Of a stretch of DNA of 64,000 nt, positions 16,222 to 24,028 are shown one piece after another. Under the pieces are notes generated by a model that saw nothing but the letters and a program-made list of their open reading frames with translations, did not search any database and was not told where the DNA came from. How positions within the stretch are numbered: position 1 is the first letter of the stretch; each line of letters starts with the position of its first letter. The position numbers and the translations under genes were made by a program. Origin of the DNA: Lachnospiraceae bacterium. GTDB lineage: Bacteria > Bacillota > Clostridia > Lachnospirales > Lachnospiraceae. The stretch spans positions 62,001 to 126,000 of the forward strand of contig JAFRSH010000031.1 of the NCBI GenBank assembly GCA_017427685.1. Reading direction: 5' to 3'.

Positions 16222-17424
16222 ATGAAAGAAGCATTTGTACGTGAACTGAAGCGCAGGACACTTTCTCTGATGCACAACGCCCAGTACCTTGTGGGCAGGC
16301 GCCGCATGGAGACTGTTTTTGACGGTTACGACGCGAGCACCGTGGAGAATCCGCCCATGAAGGGCATGAACACGATAGCGTTCGTGATCACGAGGATGGT
16401 ACGCTTCCACGGCGGACAGACCTCGATCCTGAGACTCGGAACCAGGCTCGCAAAGAAGGGCATGAAGGTCCTTTACCTCGTCTACAAACCTCAGAGCGTT
16501 GCGGAGATGAAGCTCTGCGCGGCTTCGAACCTTCCGGACTACGAAGGAAGCTTCGCCTCGTTTGACAGCTATGTCTCCGGTATCGGGAAGAAGTACGTGA
16601 TGCCCGATATCGTGGTAGCTTCCTCATGGGATACCGTATCCTATGCCAAGAAGCTCGATACCTACAGGATGTACTTTGTTCAGGACTACGAGCCCTACTT
16701 CTACAAGTTTGGCGAGGAGTTCCTCATGAGCCGCAGCACCTACTCCCAGGGACTTCACATGGTAAGCCTCGGTGCATGGAACAAGATGATGATCGAGAGG
16801 GAAACAAAACCGGTTTCACCGATCGACGTGATATCCTTCCCTTATGAGGCGAAGGAATACAAGGCGGCGGAGAGGGATTACGACAGCTACAGAGACAAGA
16901 AGACGATCACCCTTGCGGTCTATGTCAAATACTACGGCAAGCGTCTTCCGAACCTTATCCCTTACATCCTGACCAACACGACTTCCGAACTCGCCAAGAA
17001 GGGGATCACGCTTGACGTGAGGTACTTCGGAGAAGCCGGAACATACAGGATCCCCGGCGGACGCAGCCTCGGACAGCTCACGCATGAGGAACTCGCCAAG
17101 CTCTACGGCGAGGCAGATTTCGGAATGGTGGCGTCCATGAGCAACATCTCTCTCGTACCTTACGAGATGCAGGCGACGGGACTTCCGCTGATCGAGTTCA
17201 AGGAGGGAACATATCCGTTCTTCTTCCCCGAAAACACGGCACTTCTCGCATCGATCAACGACAGGGACATCTCGGAACTTTTGCTCGAAGCACTTGAGGA
17301 GCCGGATCGTCTCAAAGCCATGAACGATAAGGCAGCGGAGTATATGAAGGAACTTTCGTGGGAAAGGACCGGTGACGAATTCTATGAGATCATTCATAAA
17401 GCGTTTAACGCCGGAAAGGCTTAA
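16222..17424 (+). CDS. WsaF-like (rhamnosyl)transferase, GT-B fold
   Basis: A 400-residue glycosyltransferase resembling the WsaF family, which adds rhamnose in surface glycans. Recognisable features are FVITRMVRFHGGQTSILRLGTRLAKKGMKVLYL near the N-terminus, the block MYFVQDYEPYFYKFG that is typical of WsaF, and a C-terminal donor-binding segment ending YEMQATGLPLIEFKEG. GAGGGATATTG precedes the start. It lies between two TagF-like enzymes and is likely to decorate or build the same polymer. Sugar specificity is inferred from the family only. The last 41 bp overlap the start of the next gene. Confidence 0.8.
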   Translation: MKEAFVRELKRRTLSLMHNAQYLVGRRRMETVFDGYDASTVENPPMKGMNTIAFVITRMVRFHGGQTSILRLGTRLAKKGMKVLYLVYKPQSVAEMKLCAASNLPDYEGSFASFDSYVSGIGKKYVMPDIVVASSWDTVSYAKKLDTYRMYFVQDYEPYFYKFGEEFLMSRSTYSQGLHMVSLGAWNKMMIERETKPVSPIDVISFPYEAKEYKAAERDYDSYRDKKTITLAVYVKYYGKRLPNLIPYILTNTTSELAKKGITLDVRYFGEAGTYRIPGGRSLGQLTHEELAKLYGEADFGMVASMSNISLVPYEMQATGLPLIEFKEGTYPFFFPENTALLASINDRDISELLLEALEEPDRLKAMNDKAAEYMKELSWERTGDEFYEIIHKAFNAGKA

Positions 17425-18589
17425 AAAGCTCTACAGGAGCCTGAGAGGCAGGATCCTCGGGGCGGCTTTTGGGGTGTTCGGCAGACTTCCGATCAGGCAG
17501 GACAGGGTCGTCCTTGAGAACGTCTGGGGCTACGGCGACAACCCCAAGAGCATCGCACTTGCGCTCAGAAAACAGAAGAAAAAGCTTGATATCATTTTTG
17601 TCGCGGGAGGCACGAAGCAGACCGCTCCGCCGAAGGGGATAAAGCTCGTTCGCGCGGGAAGCCTGCGGGCCGTGTATTATCTGTCGACAGCCAGGGTTTG
17701 GGTCGACTGCAATCATAAGCCTTATTACGTGAGGAAGAGAAACGGCCAGTTCTATATGCAGACATGGCACGGAAGCCTTCCGTTAAAGAGGATCGAAGGT
17801 GATGCCAAGGGACTCGGCGCACGTTACCTTGAGGAAGCAGCCTACGACACCGGACTTGCCGATGTCTTCCTCTCCGACAGTGAGTTTTGTAACGACGTAT
17901 ACAGGCATGCGTTCGGCTACAAGGGCCGGATCGCGATGACGGGTTCACCGAGACTTGACAATCTTTTAAAGAATGCCGGTGCCACGGACAAACGTGCTTT
18001 AAAGCGCAGATCGGCCATCCTTTCGAGGCTCGGCCTGAAGGGAAACAAAGCCATCGCGCTTTACGCTCCGACCTTCAGAGGCGGCGGTGAGGACGCGGGC
18101 CCCTTAAAGGCGTTTGATGCGGCTGAGACACTGAAAGCACTTAAGGCTCGTTTCGGCAAGGACTTCGAACTCCTTGTTAAGCTCCATCCGCTGGCACTTT
18201 CGTACGGATGCGGCGCGGGAGCCGTGGGCGGGAGAGACGTTTCCTCATACCCGAACATCTACGAGCTTCTTGAGGTTACGGATGTTCTGATCACGGATTA
18301 TTCGAACACGATGTTTGAGTTCTCCTACACCGGAAGACCCTGCTTCCTGTTCGCACCCGACAGTGACCGTTACGCACGGGAGAGAGGCATGTATTTTGTC
18401 TATGACAGGCTTCCGTTCCCGATCGCGGCCGACAGCGCGGCTCTGTCAAGCGAGATAAGGAACTACGACCCGGAACGATACGCCGCACGCGGACAGGCTT
18501 TCTACAGAGACCTCGGTGTGCGTGAGGACGGCCGAGCATCCCTAAGAGCGGCACGCATCATTATGAGCGAGATAAATAAAGGACTGTGA
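17384..18589 (+). CDS. CDP-glycerol glycerophosphotransferase family protein (TagF/TagB-like)
   Basis: Third TagF-type enzyme of the cluster, about 401 residues. Its landmarks are a little different: QTWHGSLPLKRIEGDA, LYAPTFRGGGED and VLITDYSNTMFEFSYTG. The SLPLKR insertion in place of TPLKK marks a distinct subgroup from the two upstream copies. The basic N-terminus (MRSFIKRLTPERLKKLYRSLRG) suits membrane association. Start choice is uncertain: the ATG at 17384 lies inside the preceding gene, and a GTG at 17372 is better spaced from GGAAAGG. It ends the glycopolymer operon; its TGA is embedded in an extended -10 promoter for the next gene. Confidence 0.85.
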   Translation: MRSFIKRLTPERLKKLYRSLRGRILGAAFGVFGRLPIRQDRVVLENVWGYGDNPKSIALALRKQKKKLDIIFVAGGTKQTAPPKGIKLVRAGSLRAVYYLSTARVWVDCNHKPYYVRKRNGQFYMQTWHGSLPLKRIEGDAKGLGARYLEEAAYDTGLADVFLSDSEFCNDVYRHAFGYKGRIAMTGSPRLDNLLKNAGATDKRALKRRSAILSRLGLKGNKAIALYAPTFRGGGEDAGPLKAFDAAETLKALKARFGKDFELLVKLHPLALSYGCGAGAVGGRDVSSYPNIYELLEVTDVLITDYSNTMFEFSYTGRPCFLFAPDSDRYARERGMYFVYDRLPFPIAADSAALSSEIRNYDPERYAARGQAFYRDLGVREDGRASLRAARIIMSEINKGL

Positions 18590-18595
18590 TATAAT
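18587..18595 (+). promoter_or_regulatory. Extended -10 promoter of the VWA gene
   Basis: TG-A-TATAAT, a consensus extended -10, overlaps the stop codon of the preceding gene and lies 25 bp before the ATG at 18621, giving a very short leader with GGGAGG as ribosome binding site. No clear -35 is needed for this class. Confidence 0.6.
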
Positions 18596-18620
18596 AGTTT
18601 AAGCTTTGGGAGGTATTCAA

Positions 18621-20813
18621 ATGAAACGCGGATTAAAGATCGGCATCATAAGCGGTGCCTCGGTGATCGGTGTTGCGATCATCACACTTGTTACGATCGC
18701 TCTTATCAAGACTTCGTCGTTCAAGGACAGCCTGGCGGGATTTACGGATCAGGCGGCTGCCACTGCTTCGATGAAGGCCTACGAGACCGATTATCAAACA
18801 CTTGTGAACGATGCGACTGACGCATCGGATTACTACAAGTTCTGGACCTACGGCGACTATGAGGACCAATTTGCCGAGCTTCTCGGCAAGGCCGAAGAAG
18901 CTGACCGCAAGACCACGTCTTTCCAAAAGAACGTTTCGGACCTGAAGACCAAGTTCGACGCGCTCTACTCGCTCGGAAAGTACAAGAGTGACGTCGATTC
19001 GGCATTCACTCAGGCCGACAGCTACGCGAGAGACTTCAGGCTCGACATGTACGACAAGTCTGTCAAGAACCTCGAGACACTTCTTGCGAGTGCTACCGAT
19101 GTGAACAAGAAGATGGCCAAGTACGTCATCGCCTTCAAGGAAAGCACCGCCAAGCTTAATGATAACTCCTATATCCTCGGAGATCTTGAGAGCGAATATA
19201 GCGAAGCTAAGAACGACGCCGTCAGATCGATCGAGGAATTCGATGAGACCGCAGCTTCAAAGGCAGTTGCCAGGTACGCACAGCTCATCGACCGTATCCT
19301 CGAGAACACCAAGGAGCTCGTGCGTGAGTACACCGACGAGGTGGACGAGCTTGTCGAGCATGCCTACGACTACGGTTATTCCGAGTTCGATATCAACAGG
19401 GTCAACGACATCCGTAACCGCTTCAAGGAAGCTGCCGATTCCGAAGATTATACCAAGATGGAAGAGGAGTACAACAACCTGAACGCATGGATCGAGGACA
19501 CCGATTCCGTACTTTACGGCTACACCGACAAGACCCTCAAGTGGGTTCAGGCCGACGTTTCGGACAACGATTCCGTCAAGCTCTACATGAGTTCGACCGC
19601 AGGCGATTCATACGATCTGAAGCTTGAGGACTTCGTGGTCTACGAGAACGACGGCGGCGTCTGGAACGAGCGCAAAGCCACCGACATCTCCCAGATCAGG
19701 GGCGCGATGAGTGTCGACCTCGTGGTGGATGTTTCGAGCAGTATGTGGGACGACTTCTACACCATGCAGTGCGCGGTTGAGAACTTCATCAACTCGACCT
19801 CCTCGGACACCAAGCTCGGTCTGTCGACCATCGGAACGATCTACGAGCGTTTCCAGACCATGACGAACAACAAGGAGAACATCCGCAACTCGCTCTGGTC
19901 ACTGAACTGCGACGGCCTTACGAGCCTTTACCAGTCGCTCTACTCCTCGGTTGTCTACACGGCATCCCAGACCGGTTCGAGATGCGTTGTGGCCTTCACC
20001 GACGGTGACAACGTTCCCTACGGAACAGGCTACGATTACAGCGCACAGGACGTTATCGACGTTTCGAAGTACTACCAGGTACCCGTTTACATCATCGGCG
20101 TCGGCTACAACGTCAATTCCTCGTCCCTCCGCAACATCGCGGAGTCGACCGGCGGACTCTACTTCGAGAACATCGGAGTATCGAGGCTGTCCGACGTTTA
20201 TGCCGAGATCTACGAGAAGCTCGGCCACCTCTACGCACTCACATATCTTACCGATATGCCCAACGACGTTTCACGTACGATCTACGTTCGCTACACCGAC
20301 ATCGCGAACGGCGTGAGCGCCATCATCGACGGCGTGCTTGAGGCAGAGACTCTTCAGGATGCTTACCACGCATCCGAGATCGACGGAAACGATGTGCTGC
20401 GTTACTACACCGAGACGAGCTACCTTTCGTCCGACGACCTCCTGAAGCTCGGCGACAGCCTTGACAAGCTTCAGACCATCATAAACATCTACTTCGCGCA
20501 TTACGGCTACAAGTTCAGCACCCAGACCGCGCTCGACACGATGATCTCCCTCGGAGTCATCAAGAAGAACGGTAAGCTTGACAACGACGCCGTCCTCAAG
20601 AAGATGAAGAACGACAGGATCGTTTACCAGAACCTCTCGGCTCTCTTCAACTTCCGTTACGAGCTCATCTTCAAGGTTGCTTCGCAGCTCTACTACAGCA
20701 ACCCCGGCATCTCCTACGACCAGATGAGGGTTGCCGTTCACGAGTACTTCGGCGAGACCAATCAGAACCGCTTCTCGTACGATGTGAAGGCCGCATGGAG
20801 CGCACTCCACTGA
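18621..20813 (+). CDS. Membrane-anchored von Willebrand factor A domain protein
   Basis: A 730-residue protein with one N-terminal transmembrane anchor (about residues 8-30) and an extracytoplasmic body. Residues of about 35-300 are predicted long helices rich in Asp/Glu/Lys/Ser/Tyr, probably coiled-coil or spectrin-like. Residues of about 365-540 form a VWA domain: the metal-ion-dependent adhesion site DVSSSMWD is complete (DxSxS), with the Thr loop near DGLTSLYQ and the Asp in VVAFTDGDN. A helical C-terminal region of about 150 residues follows. It has its own extended -10 promoter and a terminator, so it is monocistronic. A role in surface adhesion or polymer assembly is suggested by the neighbours but not shown. 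Some other start at 18606 (TTG) is less likely. Confidence 0.85.
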   Translation: MKRGLKIGIISGASVIGVAIITLVTIALIKTSSFKDSLAGFTDQAAATASMKAYETDYQTLVNDATDASDYYKFWTYGDYEDQFAELLGKAEEADRKTTSFQKNVSDLKTKFDALYSLGKYKSDVDSAFTQADSYARDFRLDMYDKSVKNLETLLASATDVNKKMAKYVIAFKESTAKLNDNSYILGDLESEYSEAKNDAVRSIEEFDETAASKAVARYAQLIDRILENTKELVREYTDEVDELVEHAYDYGYSEFDINRVNDIRNRFKEAADSEDYTKMEEEYNNLNAWIEDTDSVLYGYTDKTLKWVQADVSDNDSVKLYMSSTAGDSYDLKLEDFVVYENDGGVWNERKATDISQIRGAMSVDLVVDVSSSMWDDFYTMQCAVENFINSTSSDTKLGLSTIGTIYERFQTMTNNKENIRNSLWSLNCDGLTSLYQSLYSSVVYTASQTGSRCVVAFTDGDNVPYGTGYDYSAQDVIDVSKYYQVPVYIIGVGYNVNSSSLRNIAESTGGLYFENIGVSRLSDVYAEIYEKLGHLYALTYLTDMPNDVSRTIYVRYTDIANGVSAIIDGVLEAETLQDAYHASEIDGNDVLRYYTETSYLSSDDLLKLGDSLDKLQTIINIYFAHYGYKFSTQTALDTMISLGVIKKNGKLDNDAVLKKMKNDRIVYQNLSALFNFRYELIFKVASQLYYSNPGISYDQMRVAVHEYFGETNQNRFSYDVKAAWSALH

Positions 20814-20833
20814 TATCACATAGGCGTAAAGAA

Positions 20834-20873
20834 AGAGGTACGTACCGCAGGGTGCGTACCTCTCATTTATTTA
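20834..20873 (+). terminator. Terminator after the VWA gene
   Basis: AGAGGTACG (20834-20842) pairs with CGTACCTCT (20855-20863), with an inner TACC/GGTG continuation, followed by CATTTATTTAT. It also lies just past the end of the converging clpX gene. Its core is nearly the same as that of the terminator at 25955. Confidence 0.8.
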
Positions 20874-20889
20874 TCAACGCTTATGTGGT

Positions 20890-22341
20890 CTAGCTCAGCG
20901 CCCCCTCGCTCATTTGAGGAATCACGGGGACAGAACCGTGAAGCTCGATCCTCGGGCCGCCCTTGGACTCGATGTAATCACGCGTGATGGTGACTCTGCC
21001 GATCGAACGGTCTTTGGGGATCTCGTACATGATGTCGAGCATAAACTCTTCGATGATCGAGCGAAGACCTCTTGCGCCCGTTTCCTTGGCGAGAGCTTTC
21101 TCCGCGATCGCCTCGAGTGCGTCATCGTCGAAGAGAAGATCCACATCGTCGAGTGCGAGAAGCTTCTGGTACTGCTTGAGGATCGCGTTCTTGGGCTCGC
21201 TCATGATCTTGACGAGCATCGACTTGTCGAGGCCTGTCAGGGTGTAGACAACGGGCAGACGTCCGATGAACTCGGGGATCATTCCGAAATCGCGCAGATC
21301 CTCGTTGCTGACATGCGAGAGGACGTCTTCTTCATCGTACTTGTCGGAGAGGACGCTGTTGAAGCCGATCCCGCTTCCGGTGAGGAGCCTCTTCTTGATG
21401 ATCTTGTCAAGCTCGGGGAAGGCACCTCCGCAGATAAAGAGGATATTTCGTGTGTTCATGGTGGTCATGGGAACCATGGCGTTCTTGCTGGTTGCACCCA
21501 CGGGGACCTGTACCTCTGCACCCTCAAGGATACGGAGGAGTCCCTGCTGAACTGATTCGCCGCTGACGTCGCGGCTGGTGGTGTTCTTTTTCTTGGCGAT
21601 CTTGTCGATCTCGTCGATGAAGACGATTCCTGTTTCGGCACGTTCAACGTCGTTGTCCGCAGCCATGAGGAGCTTTGAGAGGACGCTTTCGACGTCGTCG
21701 CCGATATAGCCGGCCTCTGTGAGCGAGGTGGCGTCCGTGATCGCGAGCGGAACGTTAAGGATACGTGCGAGTGTCTGTACAAGGTAGGTCTTGCCGCAAC
21801 CGGTGGGTCCGATCATCAGCATGTTTGACTTGCCGATCTCGATATCGCCGGAGGCGTCCTTGGTAACTCGCTTGTAGTGATTGTAAACTGCTACAGAGAT
21901 GACCTTCTTGGCTTTCTCCTGGCCGATCACATATTCGTCAAGAGATTCCTTGATCTTGTGAGGCGGAGGAAGTCTCCTAAAGTCGAGGACGGTCTCGGCC
22001 TCTTCAGCGTTATCGCGCGCTTCCTCGGGGGCAGGCTTCTTTTTGAGGCGCTGGCTCTTGGGGATGTCGCCCATGAACCCCAGGTTGAACCCGAAGGGGT
22101 TGGGGCCGAGCGGATTTTGATTGTTCTTGTTCCCGTCCATCGGGAATCCGGGGATATCGCCCGCGTTCATGAGGTTGAAGGTCTTCTGCATGCAGTCCGC
22201 GCAGACACAGAAGGAGCCCGCCATCTTGAGCAGGCGGCCCGCCTGACTCTCGGGTCTCCTGCACATGTAGCAGATGTCCTCATACTTGTTGTTGTCATCG
22301 TTCTTGATGATGTCGTTATTGTTGTTATTGTTGTCGTCCAT
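20890..22341 (-). CDS. clpX: ATP-dependent Clp protease ATP-binding subunit ClpX
   Basis: AAA+ unfoldase that recognises tagged substrates and feeds them to ClpP. It has 483 residues. An Asn/Asp-rich N-terminal tail (about residues 1-20, including a run of six Asn) precedes the zinc-binding domain with C24-x2-C27 and C47-x2-C50. A longer than usual linker (about 55-120) contains Asn/Gly/Pro. The AAA domain has Walker A GPTGCGKT (178-185), Walker B VFIDEIDK, the pore loop region GYIGDDV, and the ClpP-docking IGF tripeptide in GSGIGFNS, so partnership with ClpP is expected although clpP is not in the window. AGAGGA precedes the start. It follows a sugar-phosphate transferase by 42 bp on the same strand. 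Confidence 0.95.
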   Translation of the reverse strand: MDDNNNNNNDIIKNDDNNKYEDICYMCRRPESQAGRLLKMAGSFCVCADCMQKTFNLMNAGDIPGFPMDGNKNNQNPLGPNPFGFNLGFMGDIPKSQRLKKKPAPEEARDNAEEAETVLDFRRLPPPHKIKESLDEYVIGQEKAKKVISVAVYNHYKRVTKDASGDIEIGKSNMLMIGPTGCGKTYLVQTLARILNVPLAITDATSLTEAGYIGDDVESVLSKLLMAADNDVERAETGIVFIDEIDKIAKKKNTTSRDVSGESVQQGLLRILEGAEVQVPVGATSKNAMVPMTTMNTRNILFICGGAFPELDKIIKKRLLTGSGIGFNSVLSDKYDEEDVLSHVSNEDLRDFGMIPEFIGRLPVVYTLTGLDKSMLVKIMSEPKNAILKQYQKLLALDDVDLLFDDDALEAIAEKALAKETGARGLRSIIEEFMLDIMYEIPKDRSIGRVTITRDYIESKGGPRIELHGSVPVIPQMSEGALS

Positions 22342-22383
22342 CAGGATGTCCTCTTGCTTTCCTGCGTACCGCCGGAGTGCGGA

Positions 22384-23805
22384 TCAGTACGCGTTCTTGT
22401 TTATAAATCCCTTGAAGATAGTAAGGAACAGAATCTTTAAGTCAAACCAGATGCTCCAGTTCTCGATGTAGTAAAGATCGTGATCGATCCTTCCCCTGAT
22501 CGAGGTGTCACCGCGGAAGCCGTTGATCTGGGCCCAGCCCGTCATGCCGGGGCGAACCTGGTGCTTGATCATGTAACGCGGGATCTCTTCTTTGAACTGC
22601 TCAACGAACTGGGGACGTTCGGGACGCGGTCCCACGAGGCTCATGTCGCCTCTGAGCACGTTGAAGAGCTGCGGCAGCTCGTCGAGACTGGTCTTACGGA
22701 TGATCTTACCGATACCCGTCACGCGTTTGTCCGCTTTGGTCGTCCACTCCTTCTTTTCGGACTCTTCGTCCTGAACCCTCATGGAGCGGAACTTGTACAT
22801 CTTGAATTCCTTGCCCGAAAGCCCGACGCGTACCTGGGAGAAGATAACGGGGCCTTTGGAGGTACATTTGATCAGCAGCGCGATCACACCCATGGGGATC
22901 GCGAAAACGAGGAGAGCGATGGTTCCGAGCAGAAGGTCGGACACTCTCTTGACGGAAGCGTTGAAGAAATTGCTGAGCGGAACGTTACGGATGTTGATAA
23001 CGGGGAGTCCGCCCAGGTCCTCAAGCGCGGGAACCGAGGAAACCACGTTGTTGTAGTCGGGGATGAACTTGGTGTGCACGCCCGTCTTCTCACAGATCCT
23101 GACGATCTTTCCGAGTTTTTTGTACTCTTCGACATTAAGGGTGACCACGATCTCGTCGATCATGTTCTCGTTGATGATCTCTTCGAGCTTGGAGATCGTC
23201 CCGCAGAACGTGATCCCGCAATCTTTTACCGCGCCGTCCGGCTCGTCGTCAAGTATTCCGAAGATCCTGTAACCCCACTCGGGATTGGCGTTGATCCTGT
23301 CGATATAGCTCTGTGCCGACGGTGAGAATCCGACCAGCAGCACGTGACGCAGGTTCTTGCCCTTTCTGCGCATCAGTGAGAAGATCCTGGAACTCAACAG
23401 TCTGTAGATGATCCCGAAGATAACGTTTATGATCCCGAAGCTTATGTAGAACCATCTTGATATATCCGACTGCTTCTGAATAAAGATCAGGAAGGAGAAG
23501 TAGAATATACCGAGGAGATTGGCCTCGATAAGGCTTCCTATCGTCTTGAATACTTTGTGTGTGCGGCGGGGTTTGTAGAGCCCGCAGATGTTATATATGA
23601 TCAAATAGCCCGGAACAAGCGGGAAAAGGTTCAGTAAGTAGCGGGCAAAGCTGTAAAAACGCTCTCCCGGAGCGAGCGCCATGAACTTGAATACGTACGG
23701 CAGAACATAGAAGCGAAGCGGGAACGTGAGCATGTACGCGCCTATGATCAAAAGTCCGTCTACTATTATATGAAGCCTGTTGATGGCTGCCTGTGTGTCT
23801 TTCAT
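22384..23805 (-). CDS. Undecaprenyl-phosphate sugar phosphotransferase (polyprenyl glycosylphosphotransferase, WbaP/CpsE type)
   Basis: A 473-residue initiating enzyme that transfers a sugar-1-phosphate to undecaprenyl phosphate for surface polysaccharide synthesis. Four to five N-terminal transmembrane helices, a CoA-binding-like middle domain ([20 protein letters not shown], about residues 150-165), a further membrane re-entrant helix, and the C-terminal catalytic domain are all present. Diagnostic motifs are [46 protein letters not shown] and the late RPGMTGWAQ. It may supply the lipid-linked starter for the polymer built by the cluster at 10.9-18.6 kb, although it is transcribed in the other direction. 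A good promoter lies upstream. Confidence 0.93.
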   Translation of the reverse strand: MKDTQAAINRLHIIVDGLLIIGAYMLTFPLRFYVLPYVFKFMALAPGERFYSFARYLLNLFPLVPGYLIIYNICGLYKPRRTHKVFKTIGSLIEANLLGIFYFSFLIFIQKQSDISRWFYISFGIINVIFGIIYRLLSSRIFSLMRRKGKNLRHVLLVGFSPSAQSYIDRINANPEWGYRIFGILDDEPDGAVKDCGITFCGTISKLEEIINENMIDEIVVTLNVEEYKKLGKIVRICEKTGVHTKFIPDYNNVVSSVPALEDLGGLPVINIRNVPLSNFFNASVKRVSDLLLGTIALLVFAIPMGVIALLIKCTSKGPVIFSQVRVGLSGKEFKMYKFRSMRVQDEESEKKEWTTKADKRVTGIGKIIRKTSLDELPQLFNVLRGDMSLVGPRPERPQFVEQFKEEIPRYMIKHQVRPGMTGWAQINGFRGDTSIRGRIDHDLYYIENWSIWFDLKILFLTIFKGFINKNAY

Positions 23806-23850
23806 GTGTTTCTTTCGCTGTCTTTCCTTTCAGTGCCTCTCTTTTTTCCG

Positions 23851-23879
23851 ATTCTACAATAAGAAGGACATTAGTACAA
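23851..23879 (-). promoter_or_regulatory. Sigma-A promoter of the sugar-phosphate transferase/clpX pair
   Basis: On the reverse strand TTGTAC and TAGAAT are separated by exactly 17 bp, about 45 bp before the start codon at 23805. Confidence 0.6.
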
Positions 23880-24028
23880 TGTTTTTCGATTTTTCTTTAC
23901 AGTTTTTTCACAGACTAATCACACTTTCACGTTAGACTCGTAGTCACAAGATGAACAGAAAAGCACAAGGACGCGACATATCGCGAATGTTGCGTCGAGA
24001 ATCCAAACGAAAGACAGGTGAATTGTTC

